Positions 1 through 8,999 of a DNA stretch of 64,000 nt are shown here, piece after piece. The notes under the pieces are model-generated. The model was not told the origin of the DNA. It saw only the letters and a list, made by a program, of their open reading frames with translations, and made no database searches. The stretch is from AR5 sp041499965 (GTDB lineage Bacteria; Methylomirabilota; Methylomirabilia; Rokubacteriales; CSP1-6): NCBI GenBank assembly GCA_041499965.1, contig JBGQLG010000009.1, positions 1 to 64,000 on the forward strand, written 5' to 3'. Position 1 is the stretch's first letter. Each line of letters opens with the position of its first letter. Position numbers and translations under genes: made by a program.

Positions 1-936
1 TACCGCCGGCTGGTGGCCCCGGCCGTCGTCGACCTGCGCCGGGTGGTCGCGCACTACGCGATCACCGGGCTGTTCACCGAGCATCCCGACGACGCCGACG
101 TCTACGCCTACCGCGTGCGCCGTCTCGACGAGGCGCGCGAGGCGGCCGCCGGCACCGCGCTGCGCATCGGCCACGTGCGGGCGGAGGCGCAGATGACCGG
201 CGAGACGTGGGAGGCGATGTACGCGCTGCTGCACTTCGGCGGCCACGACGTCACCTGCGCGCTGCGGGCGTGGGAGGGCCGGGCCGTCTACGACGGCATG
301 CAGGAGGATCTGCGGCGCCGCTTCGCCGACTCCTCGGTGGCCGACCTGGTGCGCGGCCTCGACGAGCACTTCCCCGGCGAGCCGTTCGCCCTGCCCCAGA
401 TCTTCCTCGACGAGCGCCGCGGCGTGCTGGCGCGGGTGATCGCCTCCGTGCTGGAAAAGCACGAGGAGACGTACCGGCGCATCTGGGAGGAGCACAGGAA
501 GCTCGTCCGCTACCTGCGCGAAGCCGACGCGCCCATCCCCGAGGCCCTGGCCATCGTCGCCCGCCACGTGCTGGAGCAGGAAGCGCTGGCCGAGCTGGCG
601 CGCGTGGAGGAGGGCGGCCCCCTGCCCGCCCGCGCGTCCGAGCTGCTCGGTGAGGCGGGCGGGCTGGGCCTGGCGCTCGACCTGCTGCCGGCCAAGCCGG
701 CGCTGCAGCGCGCCGTGCAGGGCGCGCTGACCGCCGTCTCCGCCGAGCCCGTCGCCGCCCGGGTCGCCGCCGCCCAGCGGCTGATCGAGGACGCCCGCGC
801 GCGAGGGCTGCGCTTCGGGCTGTGGCAGGCCCAGAACCGCTTCTTCGAGATCTGGCAGGCGCGGGCCGACGCCCGGCCGGCGCTCACGCCGCTGGGCGTC
901 GTCCTCGGCTTCAACCTGACGGGGGAGCGGGCGTGA
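1..936 (+). CDS. GH57-type glycosidase with DUF3536, C-terminal part (5' truncated)
   Basis: The reading frame is open from base 1 (codons start at 1, 4, 7...) and the gene begins before the window; 311 residues are visible. They resemble the C-terminal DUF3536 region of large GH57-type proteins: an MTGE-W motif followed by ALLHFGGHDV, then a helical region (EKHEETYRRIWEEH) and a long helical tail ending NLTGERA. The family's catalytic GH57 barrel lies upstream and is not in view. The TGA stop overlaps the TreY start (TGATG), so it is translationally coupled to the trehalose operon and probably acts on alpha-glucans. The family call rests on remembered motifs; the substrate is inference. Confidence 0.75.
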   Translation, partial: YRRLVAPAVVDLRRVVAHYAITGLFTEHPDDADVYAYRVRRLDEAREAAAGTALRIGHVRAEAQMTGETWEAMYALLHFGGHDVTCALRAWEGRAVYDGMQEDLRRRFADSSVADLVRGLDEHFPGEPFALPQIFLDERRGVLARVIASVLEKHEETYRRIWEEHRKLVRYLREADAPIPEALAIVARHVLEQEALAELARVEEGGPLPARASELLGEAGGLGLALDLLPAKPALQRAVQGALTAVSAEPVAARVAAAQRLIEDARARGLRFGLWQAQNRFFEIWQARADARPALTPLGVVLGFNLTGERA

Positions 937-3815
937 TGCGGGTGCCGCTGGCGACCTACCGGCTGCAGCTCGGGCGCGACTTCACCTTCGACGACGCGGC
1001 CGCGCTGCTGCCCTACCTCGAGCGCCTCGGCGTGAGCGACTGCTACACCTCGCCCTTCTTCGAGGCGGCCTCGGACGGCAGCCACGGCTACGACGTCAGC
1101 GACCACAACCGGCTGCGGGAGGAGCTGGGCGGCGAGCCGGCCTTCGAGCGGTTCGCGGCGGCGCTGCAAGCGCGCGGCATGGGCCTGCTGATCGACCTGG
1201 TGCCCAATCACATGGGCATCTCCCGCAACCGGAACGCGCGCTGGCAGGACGTGCTCGAGCACGGCGCCGCCGCGCCCTCGGCCCTCTACTTCGACGTCGA
1301 CTGGGCGCCGGTGAAGACCGAGCTGGCCGGCAAGGTCCTGCTGCCGATCCTCGGCGACCAGTACGGTGCGGTGCTGGACGCCGGCCAGCTCACGCTGGCG
1401 CTCGACGGGCGCGGCTTCAGCGTGCGCTACTGGGACACGGTGCTGCCCCTGGCGCCGCGCTCGTGGGCGCGGATCCTCGGCCACCGCCTCGGCGAGCTGC
1501 AGGCCCAGCTCGGGGCCGAGCACCCCGACCTGCTCGAGCTCAAGTCGCTGATCACCTGGTTCGCGACCATCCCGCCGCGCACCGACACCGACCCCGATCG
1601 GATCGCCGCCCGCCGGCGCGAGGTGGAGATCGGCCGCACCAAGCTCGCCGCACTGCTGGCCGCGGCGCCGGCCGTGTGGGCCTTTCTCGAGGACAACGTG
1701 CGGGTCTTCAACGGCACCCCCGGCGATCCCCACAGCTTCGACCTGCTCGACGGGCTGCTCGACGACCAGGCCTACCGCGTGGCCAACTGGCGGGTGGCCG
1801 GCGAGGAGATCAACTACCGCCGGTTCTTCGACATCAACGAGCTGGCGGCGATCCGCGTGGAGGTGCCGGAGGTCTTCGCCGAGACGCATCGCCTGGTGTT
1901 CCGCCTGGTCGCCGAGGGGGTCGTCACCGGACTGCGGGTGGATCATCCGGACGGCCTCTACGAGCCGGCCGAGTACTTCCGCCGGCTGCAGCGCGGCTGC
2001 GCGCGCGCCCGCGGCACCGAGGGCGGCGACGACTTCTACGTGGTCGCCGAGAAGATCCTGGCCCCCGGCGAGCCGCTGCCCGAAGGATGGGCGACGGCGG
2101 GGACCACCGGCTACGAGTTCCTCAACCTCGTCAACGGCATCTTTGTCGACCGCACCCAGGCCCGCGCGCTCGAGCAGGTCTACGCCCGCACGATCCGCGT
2201 GCGGCCGCCGTTCGCCGAGGTGGTCTATGAATGCAAGCGGCTCATCATGGAGACCTCGATGGCCTCCGAGATCAACATGCTCGGCCATCGCCTCAACCGG
2301 CTCTCCGAGAAGCACCGCTCCTCGCGGGACTACACGCTGGGCAGCCTCACCCTGGCGCTGCGCGAGATCATCGCCGCCTTCCCGGTCTATCGCACGTACG
2401 TCGGCGACCGCCCGACGCCCGAGGCCGGCGACGGCCCCCCACCGGGCATCACCGACCGCGACCGCGAGTACATCGCCCGCGCGGTCGCCCAGGCCCGGCG
2501 CCGGACGCCCGCGATGAACGAGTCGGTCTACACCTGGATCCAGGACGTGCTCGTCCTGCGCTTCCCGGAGTGGGCGAGCGAGGCGGACCGGCAGGAGCGG
2601 CTGGACTTCGTCCGGCGCTTCCAGCAGATCACCGGGCCCGTCACCGCCAAGGGCTACGAGGACACGGTTCTCTACCGCTTCAACCGGCTCGTCTCGCTCA
2701 ACGAGGTCGGCTCAGATCCCAGCCGCTTCGGCACCTCGCTGGCCGAGTTCCACGCCGAGAACGCCGAGCGCCAGCGCCGCTCGCCCCACGCGCTGTCGGC
2801 CACGGCCACCCACGACACCAAGCGCGGCGAGGACGTTCGCGCGCGCATCAACGTGCTCTCGGAGATCCCCGGGGAGTGGCGCACCCGCGTGGCCGCCTGG
2901 CAGCGGCTCAACCGCAAGCACCACGCGATGGTCGACGGCGCGCCGGTGCCCGGCTCCAACACCGAGTACCTGATCTACCAGACGCTGGTCGGGGCCTGGC
3001 CGATCGACGCCGCCCGGCTGCGCGACTACATGCTCAAGGCGGTGCGCGAGGCCAAGGTGCACACCTCGTGGACGAACCCCAACCCGCGTTACGACGAGGC
3101 GCTGGCCCGCTTCGTCGAGGCCATCCTCGACCCCGCGCGGTCGGGGCCGTTCCTGGAGGACTTCACGCTGTTCCACGGGCGCGTCGCCCACGCGGGGCTG
3201 CTGAACTCGCTGGGGCAGACGCTGATCAAGCTCACCGCGCCCGGCGTGCCCGACATCTACCAGGGCAGCGAGCTGTGGGATCTGAACCTCGTCGACCCGG
3301 ACAACCGCCGCCCGGTCGACTGGGCCACGCGGATCCGGCTGCTCGACGAGCTGGTGGTGGCGGTCACCGCCGCGCCCGATCGGGCCGCGCTCGCCCACGA
3401 GCTGGTGAAGAGCAGCGCCGACGGACGCGCCAAGCTCTTCCTGATCCGCGAGGGCCTGGCCGTCCGCCGAGCCCACCGCGCCCTCTTCGAAGGCGGAGCC
3501 TATCAGCCCCTGGAGGCGCGGGGCCCCTGGGCCGAGCACGTGTGCGCGTTCGCGCGCACCACCGGCGACGCCGTCGCGCTGACGATCGTGCCGCGCTTGC
3601 TCGCCCGCCGGGGTCTCGACGCCCTGCCGCTCGGATCCGGCTACTGGGGCGAGACGTGGGTCGAGCTGCCGCGCGAGCTGCACGGGTCGTTCACCAGCGC
3701 CTTCACCGGCGAGCGGGTGGAGACGGCGGCGCTGCGCGAGGGGCCGGGGCTGCCGCTGGCCGCGGTGCTCACGGCGTTTCCGGTGGCGCTGCTCCTGCGG
3801 GAGACGGCGGCGTGA
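936..3815 (+). CDS. treY: Malto-oligosyltrehalose synthase TreY (GH13_26)
   Basis: Cytoplasmic enzyme that isomerises the reducing-end alpha-1,4 bond of malto-oligosaccharides to alpha-1,1, giving maltooligosyl trehalose. It has 959 residues, somewhat longer than many family members. The N-terminus (MRVPLATYRLQL) is the typical TreY opening, followed by YTSPFFEAASDGSHGYDV. LRVDHPDGLYEP carries the GH13 nucleophile (about D336) and VVAEKIL the acid/base (about E372); APGVPDIYQGSELWD is the late GH13 region near residue 770. ATG at 936 was chosen over the longer upstream frame because it gives the family N-terminus and overlaps the previous stop by one base. TreZ, which would release trehalose from the product, is not in this window. 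Next gene starts inside its stop codon. Confidence 0.96.
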   Translation: MRVPLATYRLQLGRDFTFDDAAALLPYLERLGVSDCYTSPFFEAASDGSHGYDVSDHNRLREELGGEPAFERFAAALQARGMGLLIDLVPNHMGISRNRNARWQDVLEHGAAAPSALYFDVDWAPVKTELAGKVLLPILGDQYGAVLDAGQLTLALDGRGFSVRYWDTVLPLAPRSWARILGHRLGELQAQLGAEHPDLLELKSLITWFATIPPRTDTDPDRIAARRREVEIGRTKLAALLAAAPAVWAFLEDNVRVFNGTPGDPHSFDLLDGLLDDQAYRVANWRVAGEEINYRRFFDINELAAIRVEVPEVFAETHRLVFRLVAEGVVTGLRVDHPDGLYEPAEYFRRLQRGCARARGTEGGDDFYVVAEKILAPGEPLPEGWATAGTTGYEFLNLVNGIFVDRTQARALEQVYARTIRVRPPFAEVVYECKRLIMETSMASEINMLGHRLNRLSEKHRSSRDYTLGSLTLALREIIAAFPVYRTYVGDRPTPEAGDGPPPGITDRDREYIARAVAQARRRTPAMNESVYTWIQDVLVLRFPEWASEADRQERLDFVRRFQQITGPVTAKGYEDTVLYRFNRLVSLNEVGSDPSRFGTSLAEFHAENAERQRRSPHALSATATHDTKRGEDVRARINVLSEIPGEWRTRVAAWQRLNRKHHAMVDGAPVPGSNTEYLIYQTLVGAWPIDAARLRDYMLKAVREAKVHTSWTNPNPRYDEALARFVEAILDPARSGPFLEDFTLFHGRVAHAGLLNSLGQTLIKLTAPGVPDIYQGSELWDLNLVDPDNRRPVDWATRIRLLDELVVAVTAAPDRAALAHELVKSSADGRAKLFLIREGLAVRRAHRALFEGGAYQPLEARGPWAEHVCAFARTTGDAVALTIVPRLLARRGLDALPLGSGYWGETWVELPRELHGSFTSAFTGERVETAALREGPGLPLAAVLTAFPVALLLRETAA

Positions 3816-4474
3816 CCGGGCCCGCGCCCTTCCAGTTCATCGGCTGCGTCGAGCTGCGCCAGGCGCTCGATCACCGGGCGCGCGACGAGCGCGAGCTGCT
3901 CGACCGCCTCGAGGACGTGCCGGCCGGCTCGGTCTTCTACCACACGCACGGCTATTTCCTGCGCCACCGGCCCATCACCACCGCCTACGGCAACGACTTC
4001 GCGGCGTGGGTCGCCGTGCACGTGCGCGACCAGGTCCTGGCCGAGCGGCTGGCGGTGATCAACCCGTTCGAGACGGGCAGCCTCGAGGATCTGCGCGAGG
4101 AGCTGATGTCGGCCGTCCACGATCACCTGCTCCGGCTCTCGACCGTGCCCCGGGTCGAGTTCGGCGAGGCGTTCCACTTCCAGCAATCGCACATCGTCGA
4201 GGTGCCGCTGGGTCCGTCCGCCACCACGCTGGCCGAGTTCCGGGCCGGGCTGGCCGAGGTGGACGCCAGCGCGATCTACTTCCACATGGTGGAGGCCCGG
4301 ACCCGCCTGGGCCGGCGCCCGGGCGACTTTGCCGAGTGGATCCGCTCGGCGCTGGCCCTGCCGGAGCTGGCCGAGCGCATCGAGCGCATCGACACCTACA
4401 TGACCAGCCTGGAGCGGGTGCGGGCCCGGGTGCTGGCCCTGGTCGACGCCGCGCTGGAGGAGTCGGGCCAGTGA
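3812..4474 (+). CDS. DUF5752 family protein
   Basis: A 220-residue protein starting with GTG at 3812, overlapping the treY stop by 4 bases. The sequence (FIGCVELRQAL, SVFYHTHGYFLRH, then NDFAAWV and HFQQSHIVEVP) matches my memory of the DUF5752 family, which sits next to trehalose and glycogen genes. No signal peptide or membrane segment is visible and the C-terminal half is helical. No catalytic motif is recognisable, so the biochemical role is unknown; position between TreY and a TreT-like glycosyltransferase suggests a helper in alpha-glucan or trehalose metabolism (inference). It is translationally coupled on both sides. Confidence 0.8.
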   Translation: MTGPAPFQFIGCVELRQALDHRARDERELLDRLEDVPAGSVFYHTHGYFLRHRPITTAYGNDFAAWVAVHVRDQVLAERLAVINPFETGSLEDLREELMSAVHDHLLRLSTVPRVEFGEAFHFQQSHIVEVPLGPSATTLAEFRAGLAEVDASAIYFHMVEARTRLGRRPGDFAEWIRSALALPELAERIERIDTYMTSLERVRARVLALVDAALEESGQ

Positions 4475-5664
4475 TCGCCATCGACGACTATCGTCGCGTG
4501 GCGCCGCCCGGCGCCGTCGACATGCTGCTGCGCCTGGCCGAGCGCGTGCGCGGCCGCCGGATGCTGCACCTCAGCGGCGGGCGGTTCGGCGGCGGCTCCG
4601 CCGAGATCCTCCACACGCTGGTCCCGATGATGGCCGATCTCGGGGTGGAGGCCACGTGGGAGATCACCGGGGGCGATCCCGGCTTCTACACGACGGCGGC
4701 GGCCCTGCGGGCGGCGCTGGACGGCGTCGAGCGCGTGCTCACCGACGAGGCCCTCGACCACTACGTGGAGATGAACCGGGTCAACGCCAAGAAGATCGCG
4801 CTCGACGCCGATCTCGTGCTCGTGCACGACGTGCTGCCGGCCACGCTGATCGAGCACCGGACCGCATCGGGGCGCTGGGTGTGGCGCTGCCACTTCGATT
4901 GCTCGGGGGCCCAGCGCCGGGCCTGGACGTTCCTGCGGCCCTACATCAACCGGTACGACGCCGCGGTGTTCTCGCTGCCGAAGTTCGGCCGCCGCCTCGG
5001 CATCCCCCGCTACGTCATCGCGCCGTCCATCGACCCGCTGTCGGAGAAGAACCGCGACCTGACCTCGCGCGAGGTCACCACCATCCTGCGCGGCCTCGGC
5101 ATCGCCCAGGACCGGCCGATCCTGCTGCAGGTGGCGCCGTTCACCCCCGCCGAGGATCCGCTGGGCGTCGTCAATGCCTACCGGCTGGTACGCAAGCACT
5201 ACCACGTGCGGCTGGTGCTGGCCGGCACCGGCGACGACGACCGCGCCAGCCGCGAGACACTGGCCGAGCTGCGCGAGGCGGCCAGCCACGATCCCGACAT
5301 CGTCGTGCTGGAGCTGCCGCCCGACGCCCAGGTGCAGATCAACGCGCTGCAGCGGGCGGCGACCATCGTGCTGCAGAAGTCGGTGCGCGAGGCCTTCGGG
5401 CTGGGCGCCGCCGAGGCCATGTGGAAAGGCAAGCCGGTCGTCGGCGGCTTCGCGGGCGGCCTCACCCAGCAGATCATCTACGACGTCACCGGCTACACCG
5501 TGCACTCGGTCGAGGGCGCGGCCTTCCGCCTGCGCCACCTGCTCAACAACCCGGAGCTGATCGCGCGGATGGGCGCGGCGGGACGCGAGCACGTCCGCCG
5601 CTCCTTCCTCGTCACCCGGCACCTGACGGACTACGTGGCCATGCTCATCCACCTCACGGGCTGA
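4471..5664 (+). CDS. treT: TreT-like trehalose synthase (GT4 glycosyltransferase)
   Basis: A GT-B fold retaining glycosyltransferase of 397 residues. Known TreT enzymes join NDP-glucose and glucose to give trehalose. The N-terminal glycine-rich loop (SGGRFGGGSAEILHTLVP) and WRCHFDCS followed by a YDAAVFSLPKFG segment are characteristic of the TreT branch rather than generic GT4. In the C-terminal half, VREAFGLGAAEAMWKGKPVVGG is the usual nucleotide-sugar binding E-x7-E region. GTG at 4471 overlaps the preceding stop (GTGA). A trehalose role is supported by the operon; the donor (ADP- or UDP-glucose) cannot be read from sequence. Confidence 0.82.
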   Translation: MIAIDDYRRVAPPGAVDMLLRLAERVRGRRMLHLSGGRFGGGSAEILHTLVPMMADLGVEATWEITGGDPGFYTTAAALRAALDGVERVLTDEALDHYVEMNRVNAKKIALDADLVLVHDVLPATLIEHRTASGRWVWRCHFDCSGAQRRAWTFLRPYINRYDAAVFSLPKFGRRLGIPRYVIAPSIDPLSEKNRDLTSREVTTILRGLGIAQDRPILLQVAPFTPAEDPLGVVNAYRLVRKHYHVRLVLAGTGDDDRASRETLAELREAASHDPDIVVLELPPDAQVQINALQRAATIVLQKSVREAFGLGAAEAMWKGKPVVGGFAGGLTQQIIYDVTGYTVHSVEGAAFRLRHLLNNPELIARMGAAGREHVRRSFLVTRHLTDYVAMLIHLTG

Positions 5665-5668
5665 CGCC

Positions 5669-6907
5669 ATGGCCCGGCGTGAGCTGTCCGAGGCGGCGCT
5701 GGCGCCGGCCGACCGGCTGGCCCCGGTCGATCTCGCGGTCGGCCTGCTCACCTACAACAACGCCGAGACGATCGACGGCGTCCTGGCGGCGGCCGCCGCC
5801 GGCGTCGCCGGCCTCGGCGTCGCGCGGGCGGCGTTGATCGTCTCCGACGCCGGCTCCTCCGACGACACGCGCGCGCGCGCCGCCGCCGCCGCACTCCCGG
5901 CGATCGTCGTCGAGCACGAGGCGCCGGCCGGCGAGCGCGTGGCCGTGCCGTTTCACGGCGTGCCGGGCCGGGGCGCCGCGCTGCGGGCGGCCTTCACGGT
6001 GGCCCAGCGGCTGCGGGCGCGGGCGCTGGTGCTGCTGGAGGCCGACGCGGTCTCGGTCACCCCGGCGTGGATCGAGCGGCTCGCCGAGCCGCTGCTGCAG
6101 GACAAGGGCGACTTCGTGACGGCGGCCTACGCGCGCCACCGCTACGAGGGGACGATCTCCCGCCTGGTGCTGGGGCCGCTCGTGCAAGCGCTGTACGGCC
6201 GCCGGCTGCACCATCCCTTCGGCGGCCAGCAGGCGCTGTCGGCCCGGCTGATCGAGCACCTGCTGATCCATCCCAAGTGGTCGTGGACGGGCGCCGACGT
6301 GAGCGACCTGTGGATCACCGGCACCGCCATCGCCGACGGCTTCGGAGTGTGGGAGGCGTGGCTGGGGCCGCACCAGGTCCGCTCGCGCACGCGGGCCATG
6401 GAGCTGCCGGCGATGATCGCGCAGACCCTCGGCGCCGCGTTCACGGTGATGGAGCGCCACGGCGACCTGTGGATGGAGGTGCGGGGCAGCGAGCCGATCC
6501 CGGCCGTGGGCGAGCCGGTCCCGCCCGGCGTGGAGCCGATGACGATCGACGTCGAGCGCATGCAGGACGCCTTCCGTCAGGGCGCCCGCGACCTGACGTC
6601 GATCTGGGAGCTGATCCTGGCCCCCGACACGCTGGCCGACGTGCTGGCCCTCGACGGCGAGGCCCCGCTGCGCTTTCCCGACGACCTGTGGGCGCGCGTG
6701 GTCTACGACTTCGCCCTGGGCCACCACTACGCGGTCGTGCATCGCGATCACCTGCTGCGCTCGCTGACACCGCTCTATCTCGGCCGCACGGCGGCCTTCG
6801 TGCTCGCCACGCGCGCCGCCGGCGCCGCCGCCACCCAGGCGCGCCTGGACGCGGTGGCGGCCGCCTTCGAGCGACAGAAGCCCTATCTCGTGGAACACTG
6901 GCGGTAG
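5669..6907 (+). CDS. GT-A fold glycosyltransferase (family 2/81-like)
   Basis: 412 residues. The N-terminal half is a GT-A domain: DLAVGLLTYNNAETIDGVL, IVSDAGSSDDT and LLEADAVS supply the nucleotide-sugar and metal-binding pattern (D-x-D-like EAD). HHPFGGQQALS resembles the acceptor loop of mannosyl- and glucosylglycerate-type synthases. The C-terminal half (after about residue 290) is helical and not recognised. No membrane segments are evident, so a soluble enzyme making a small compatible solute or glycan primer is possible. It lies 4 bases after the TreT-like gene and 9 before glgE. The exact product is unknown. Confidence 0.7.
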   Translation: MARRELSEAALAPADRLAPVDLAVGLLTYNNAETIDGVLAAAAAGVAGLGVARAALIVSDAGSSDDTRARAAAAALPAIVVEHEAPAGERVAVPFHGVPGRGAALRAAFTVAQRLRARALVLLEADAVSVTPAWIERLAEPLLQDKGDFVTAAYARHRYEGTISRLVLGPLVQALYGRRLHHPFGGQQALSARLIEHLLIHPKWSWTGADVSDLWITGTAIADGFGVWEAWLGPHQVRSRTRAMELPAMIAQTLGAAFTVMERHGDLWMEVRGSEPIPAVGEPVPPGVEPMTIDVERMQDAFRQGARDLTSIWELILAPDTLADVLALDGEAPLRFPDDLWARVVYDFALGHHYAVVHRDHLLRSLTPLYLGRTAAFVLATRAAGAAATQARLDAVAAAFERQKPYLVEHWR

Positions 6908-6916
6908 ACTTTCCTC

Positions 6917-8866
6917 ATGCTCGACCCCAAGGCACTGCGCCGCACCGTCGTCATCGAGCACGTCACCCCCGTCGTGGACGGCGGGCGCTATCCGATCAAG
7001 CGCGAGGTGGGCGGGCGCGTGGAGGTCAGCGCCGACGTGTTCAAGGAAGGCCACGAGGTCCTGGTGGTCTTCCTGAAGTACCGGCTCGCCGACGAGCCGG
7101 GCTGGCGCGAGACGCCGATGACGTTCGTGGACAACGATCGCTGGGCCGGCGCGTTCACGGTCGACACCAACGCGCGGTACGTCTACACGATCGAGGCGCT
7201 GCCCGATCCCTTCCGCTCCTGGCTGGCCGACCTGACCAAGCGCGTGGCCGCCGGCCAGGACGTCGCCAGCGAGCTGCGCGAGGGGGGCGCCCTGCTGCGC
7301 GCGGCCGCGACCCGCGCCACCGGCGACGACGCCGGTGCGCTCTCGGCGTGGCTGCCCCGGATCGAGCACGCGCCGGCCCAGGTCGAGGCGGTGGCGGCCG
7401 CGAGCGACGGCGTCCTGGCCGCGCTGATGGATCGCCACCTGGATCGCGCCGATGCCACCCAGGCCGAGCGGGAGTACGAGGTGATCGTCGACCGCGAGCG
7501 GGCACGCTTCGCGAGCTGGTATGAGTTCTTCCCGCGCTCGGGTGTGGCCGGCCGTCACGCCACCTTCCGCGACGCCGAGGCGCAGCTGGAGCGGGCGGCG
7601 GCGATGGGCTTCGACGTGGTCTACCTGCCGCCGATCCACCCGATCGGGCGCACGCACCGCAAGGGCGCCAACAACGCGCTCACCGCCCAGCCGGGCGAGC
7701 ACGGCAGCCCGTGGGCCATCGGCGGCGCCGAGGGCGGCCACGACGCCGTGCATCCCGACCTCGGCACCCTGGCCGACTTCGACCGCTTCGTGGCCCGGGC
7801 GCGCGCGCTGCACCTGGACGTCGCGCTGGACTTCGCGATCCAGTGCTCGCCCGACCATCCCTGGGTGCGCGCCCATCCGGAGTGGTTCTTCCACCGGCCC
7901 GACGGCACCATCAAGTACGCCGAGAACCCACCCAAGAAGTACCAGGACGTCTACCCGCTGAACTTCTACGGCGACGACCCGCGGCCGTTGTGGCAGGAGA
8001 TGAAGCGGATCGTCGAGTTCTGGATCGGCCACGGAGTCACCACGTTTCGAGTCGACAACCCGCACACCAAGCCCGTGAGCTTCTGGGCGTGGCTCATCCG
8101 GCAGGTGCAGCGCGCGCATCCCGAGGTCGTGTTCCTGGCCGAGGCCTTCACCCGGCCCAAGATCATGATGGTCCTGGCCAAGGCCGGCTTCACGCAGTCC
8201 TACACGTACTTCACGTGGCGCACCGAGAAGGCCGAGCTGCAGGAGTACCTGAGCGAGATCACGGGCCCCCCGGTGGCCGAGTACTTCCGCGGCAACCTGT
8301 GGCCCAACACGCCCGACATCCTGCACGAGAGCCTGCAGCACGGCGGCCGACCGGCCTTCAAGCTGCGGCTGGTGCTGGCGGCGACGCTGTCGTCGCTGTA
8401 CGGCATCTACAGCGGCTACGAGCTGGGCGAGCACGTGCCGTTCGCGCCCGGCTCCGAGGAGTACCTCCACTCCGAGAAGTACGAGCCGAAGGTGCGCGAC
8501 TGGACCGCGCCGGGCAACCTGACCGGCTTCATCACCCGCCTCAACCGCATCCGCCGCGAGCACCGGGCGCTGCAGCTCTACCGGAACCTGACGTTCCACG
8601 CGGCCGACGATCCCCACGTGCTCTGGTACGGCAAGACGACGCCGGCCCGCGACGATGTGGTGTTCGTGGCCGCCAACCTCGACGTGTTCGCCACCCACGC
8701 CGCCATGGTCGATGTGCCCATCGCCGAGCTCGGCATCGCCCCTGACCAGCCGTATCGCATGCACGAGCTGCTGAGCGACGTCAGCTACGAGTGGCGGGGG
8801 CCGCGGGGGTATGTGGAGTTGGACCCGGTGCGCGACCCCGCCCAGATTTTCGTCCTGCGACGGTGA
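6917..8866 (+). CDS. glgE: Alpha-1,4-glucan:maltose-1-phosphate maltosyltransferase GlgE
   Basis: GlgE (GH13_3) transfers maltosyl units from maltose-1-phosphate to the non-reducing ends of alpha-glucans in the cytoplasm. 649 residues, normal for the family. The N-terminal beta-sandwich (residues about 10-100) is followed by a helical insert and the GH13 barrel. FRVDNPHTKP carries the nucleophile (D380), VVFLAEAFTRPK the acid/base (E409) and NLWPNTPDILHE the stabilising aspartate (D467); this spacing matches known GlgE enzymes. The substrate would come from TreS and maltokinase encoded just downstream. ATG at 6917 follows a 9-base gap after the glycosyltransferase. A glycogen branching enzyme is not in view. 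Confidence 0.96.
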   Translation: MLDPKALRRTVVIEHVTPVVDGGRYPIKREVGGRVEVSADVFKEGHEVLVVFLKYRLADEPGWRETPMTFVDNDRWAGAFTVDTNARYVYTIEALPDPFRSWLADLTKRVAAGQDVASELREGGALLRAAATRATGDDAGALSAWLPRIEHAPAQVEAVAAASDGVLAALMDRHLDRADATQAEREYEVIVDRERARFASWYEFFPRSGVAGRHATFRDAEAQLERAAAMGFDVVYLPPIHPIGRTHRKGANNALTAQPGEHGSPWAIGGAEGGHDAVHPDLGTLADFDRFVARARALHLDVALDFAIQCSPDHPWVRAHPEWFFHRPDGTIKYAENPPKKYQDVYPLNFYGDDPRPLWQEMKRIVEFWIGHGVTTFRVDNPHTKPVSFWAWLIRQVQRAHPEVVFLAEAFTRPKIMMVLAKAGFTQSYTYFTWRTEKAELQEYLSEITGPPVAEYFRGNLWPNTPDILHESLQHGGRPAFKLRLVLAATLSSLYGIYSGYELGEHVPFAPGSEEYLHSEKYEPKVRDWTAPGNLTGFITRLNRIRREHRALQLYRNLTFHAADDPHVLWYGKTTPARDDVVFVAANLDVFATHAAMVDVPIAELGIAPDQPYRMHELLSDVSYEWRGPRGYVELDPVRDPAQIFVLRR

Positions 8867-8873
8867 GAGCGGC

Positions 8874-8982
8874 GATGAACACGGCGCATCTGCGTCGTTG
8901 CCGCCTCGCTCCTCCCTGCGGCGTGGCCGGGCCACGCCTCAGTCGTCGCTCGGCGGCGCCTAGCATCTGCACCGTTTTGATC
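8874..8982. repeat. 109-bp structured intergenic repeat, copy B
   Basis: Starts 7 bases after glgE and fills most of the gap to the VOC gene. It aligns along its full 109 bp with the reverse complement of the copy at 55112-55220 (shared blocks include CATCTGCGTCGTTG, CTGCGGCGT and GCGCCTAGCA). At the centre is a 19-bp palindrome, GGCGTGGCC-G-GGCCACGCC (8920-8938), and the ends are roughly inverted (AACACGGCGCATCTGC against the complement of GCATCTGCACCGTTTT). It contains no gene. Confidence 0.8.
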
Positions 8983-8999
8983 GCCGCGGATGTCAGGAC

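Noticed and set aside
5654..8935. Open frame of 1093 codons on the minus strand
   Set aside because: Antisense to the glycosyltransferase and glgE genes; shadow composition.
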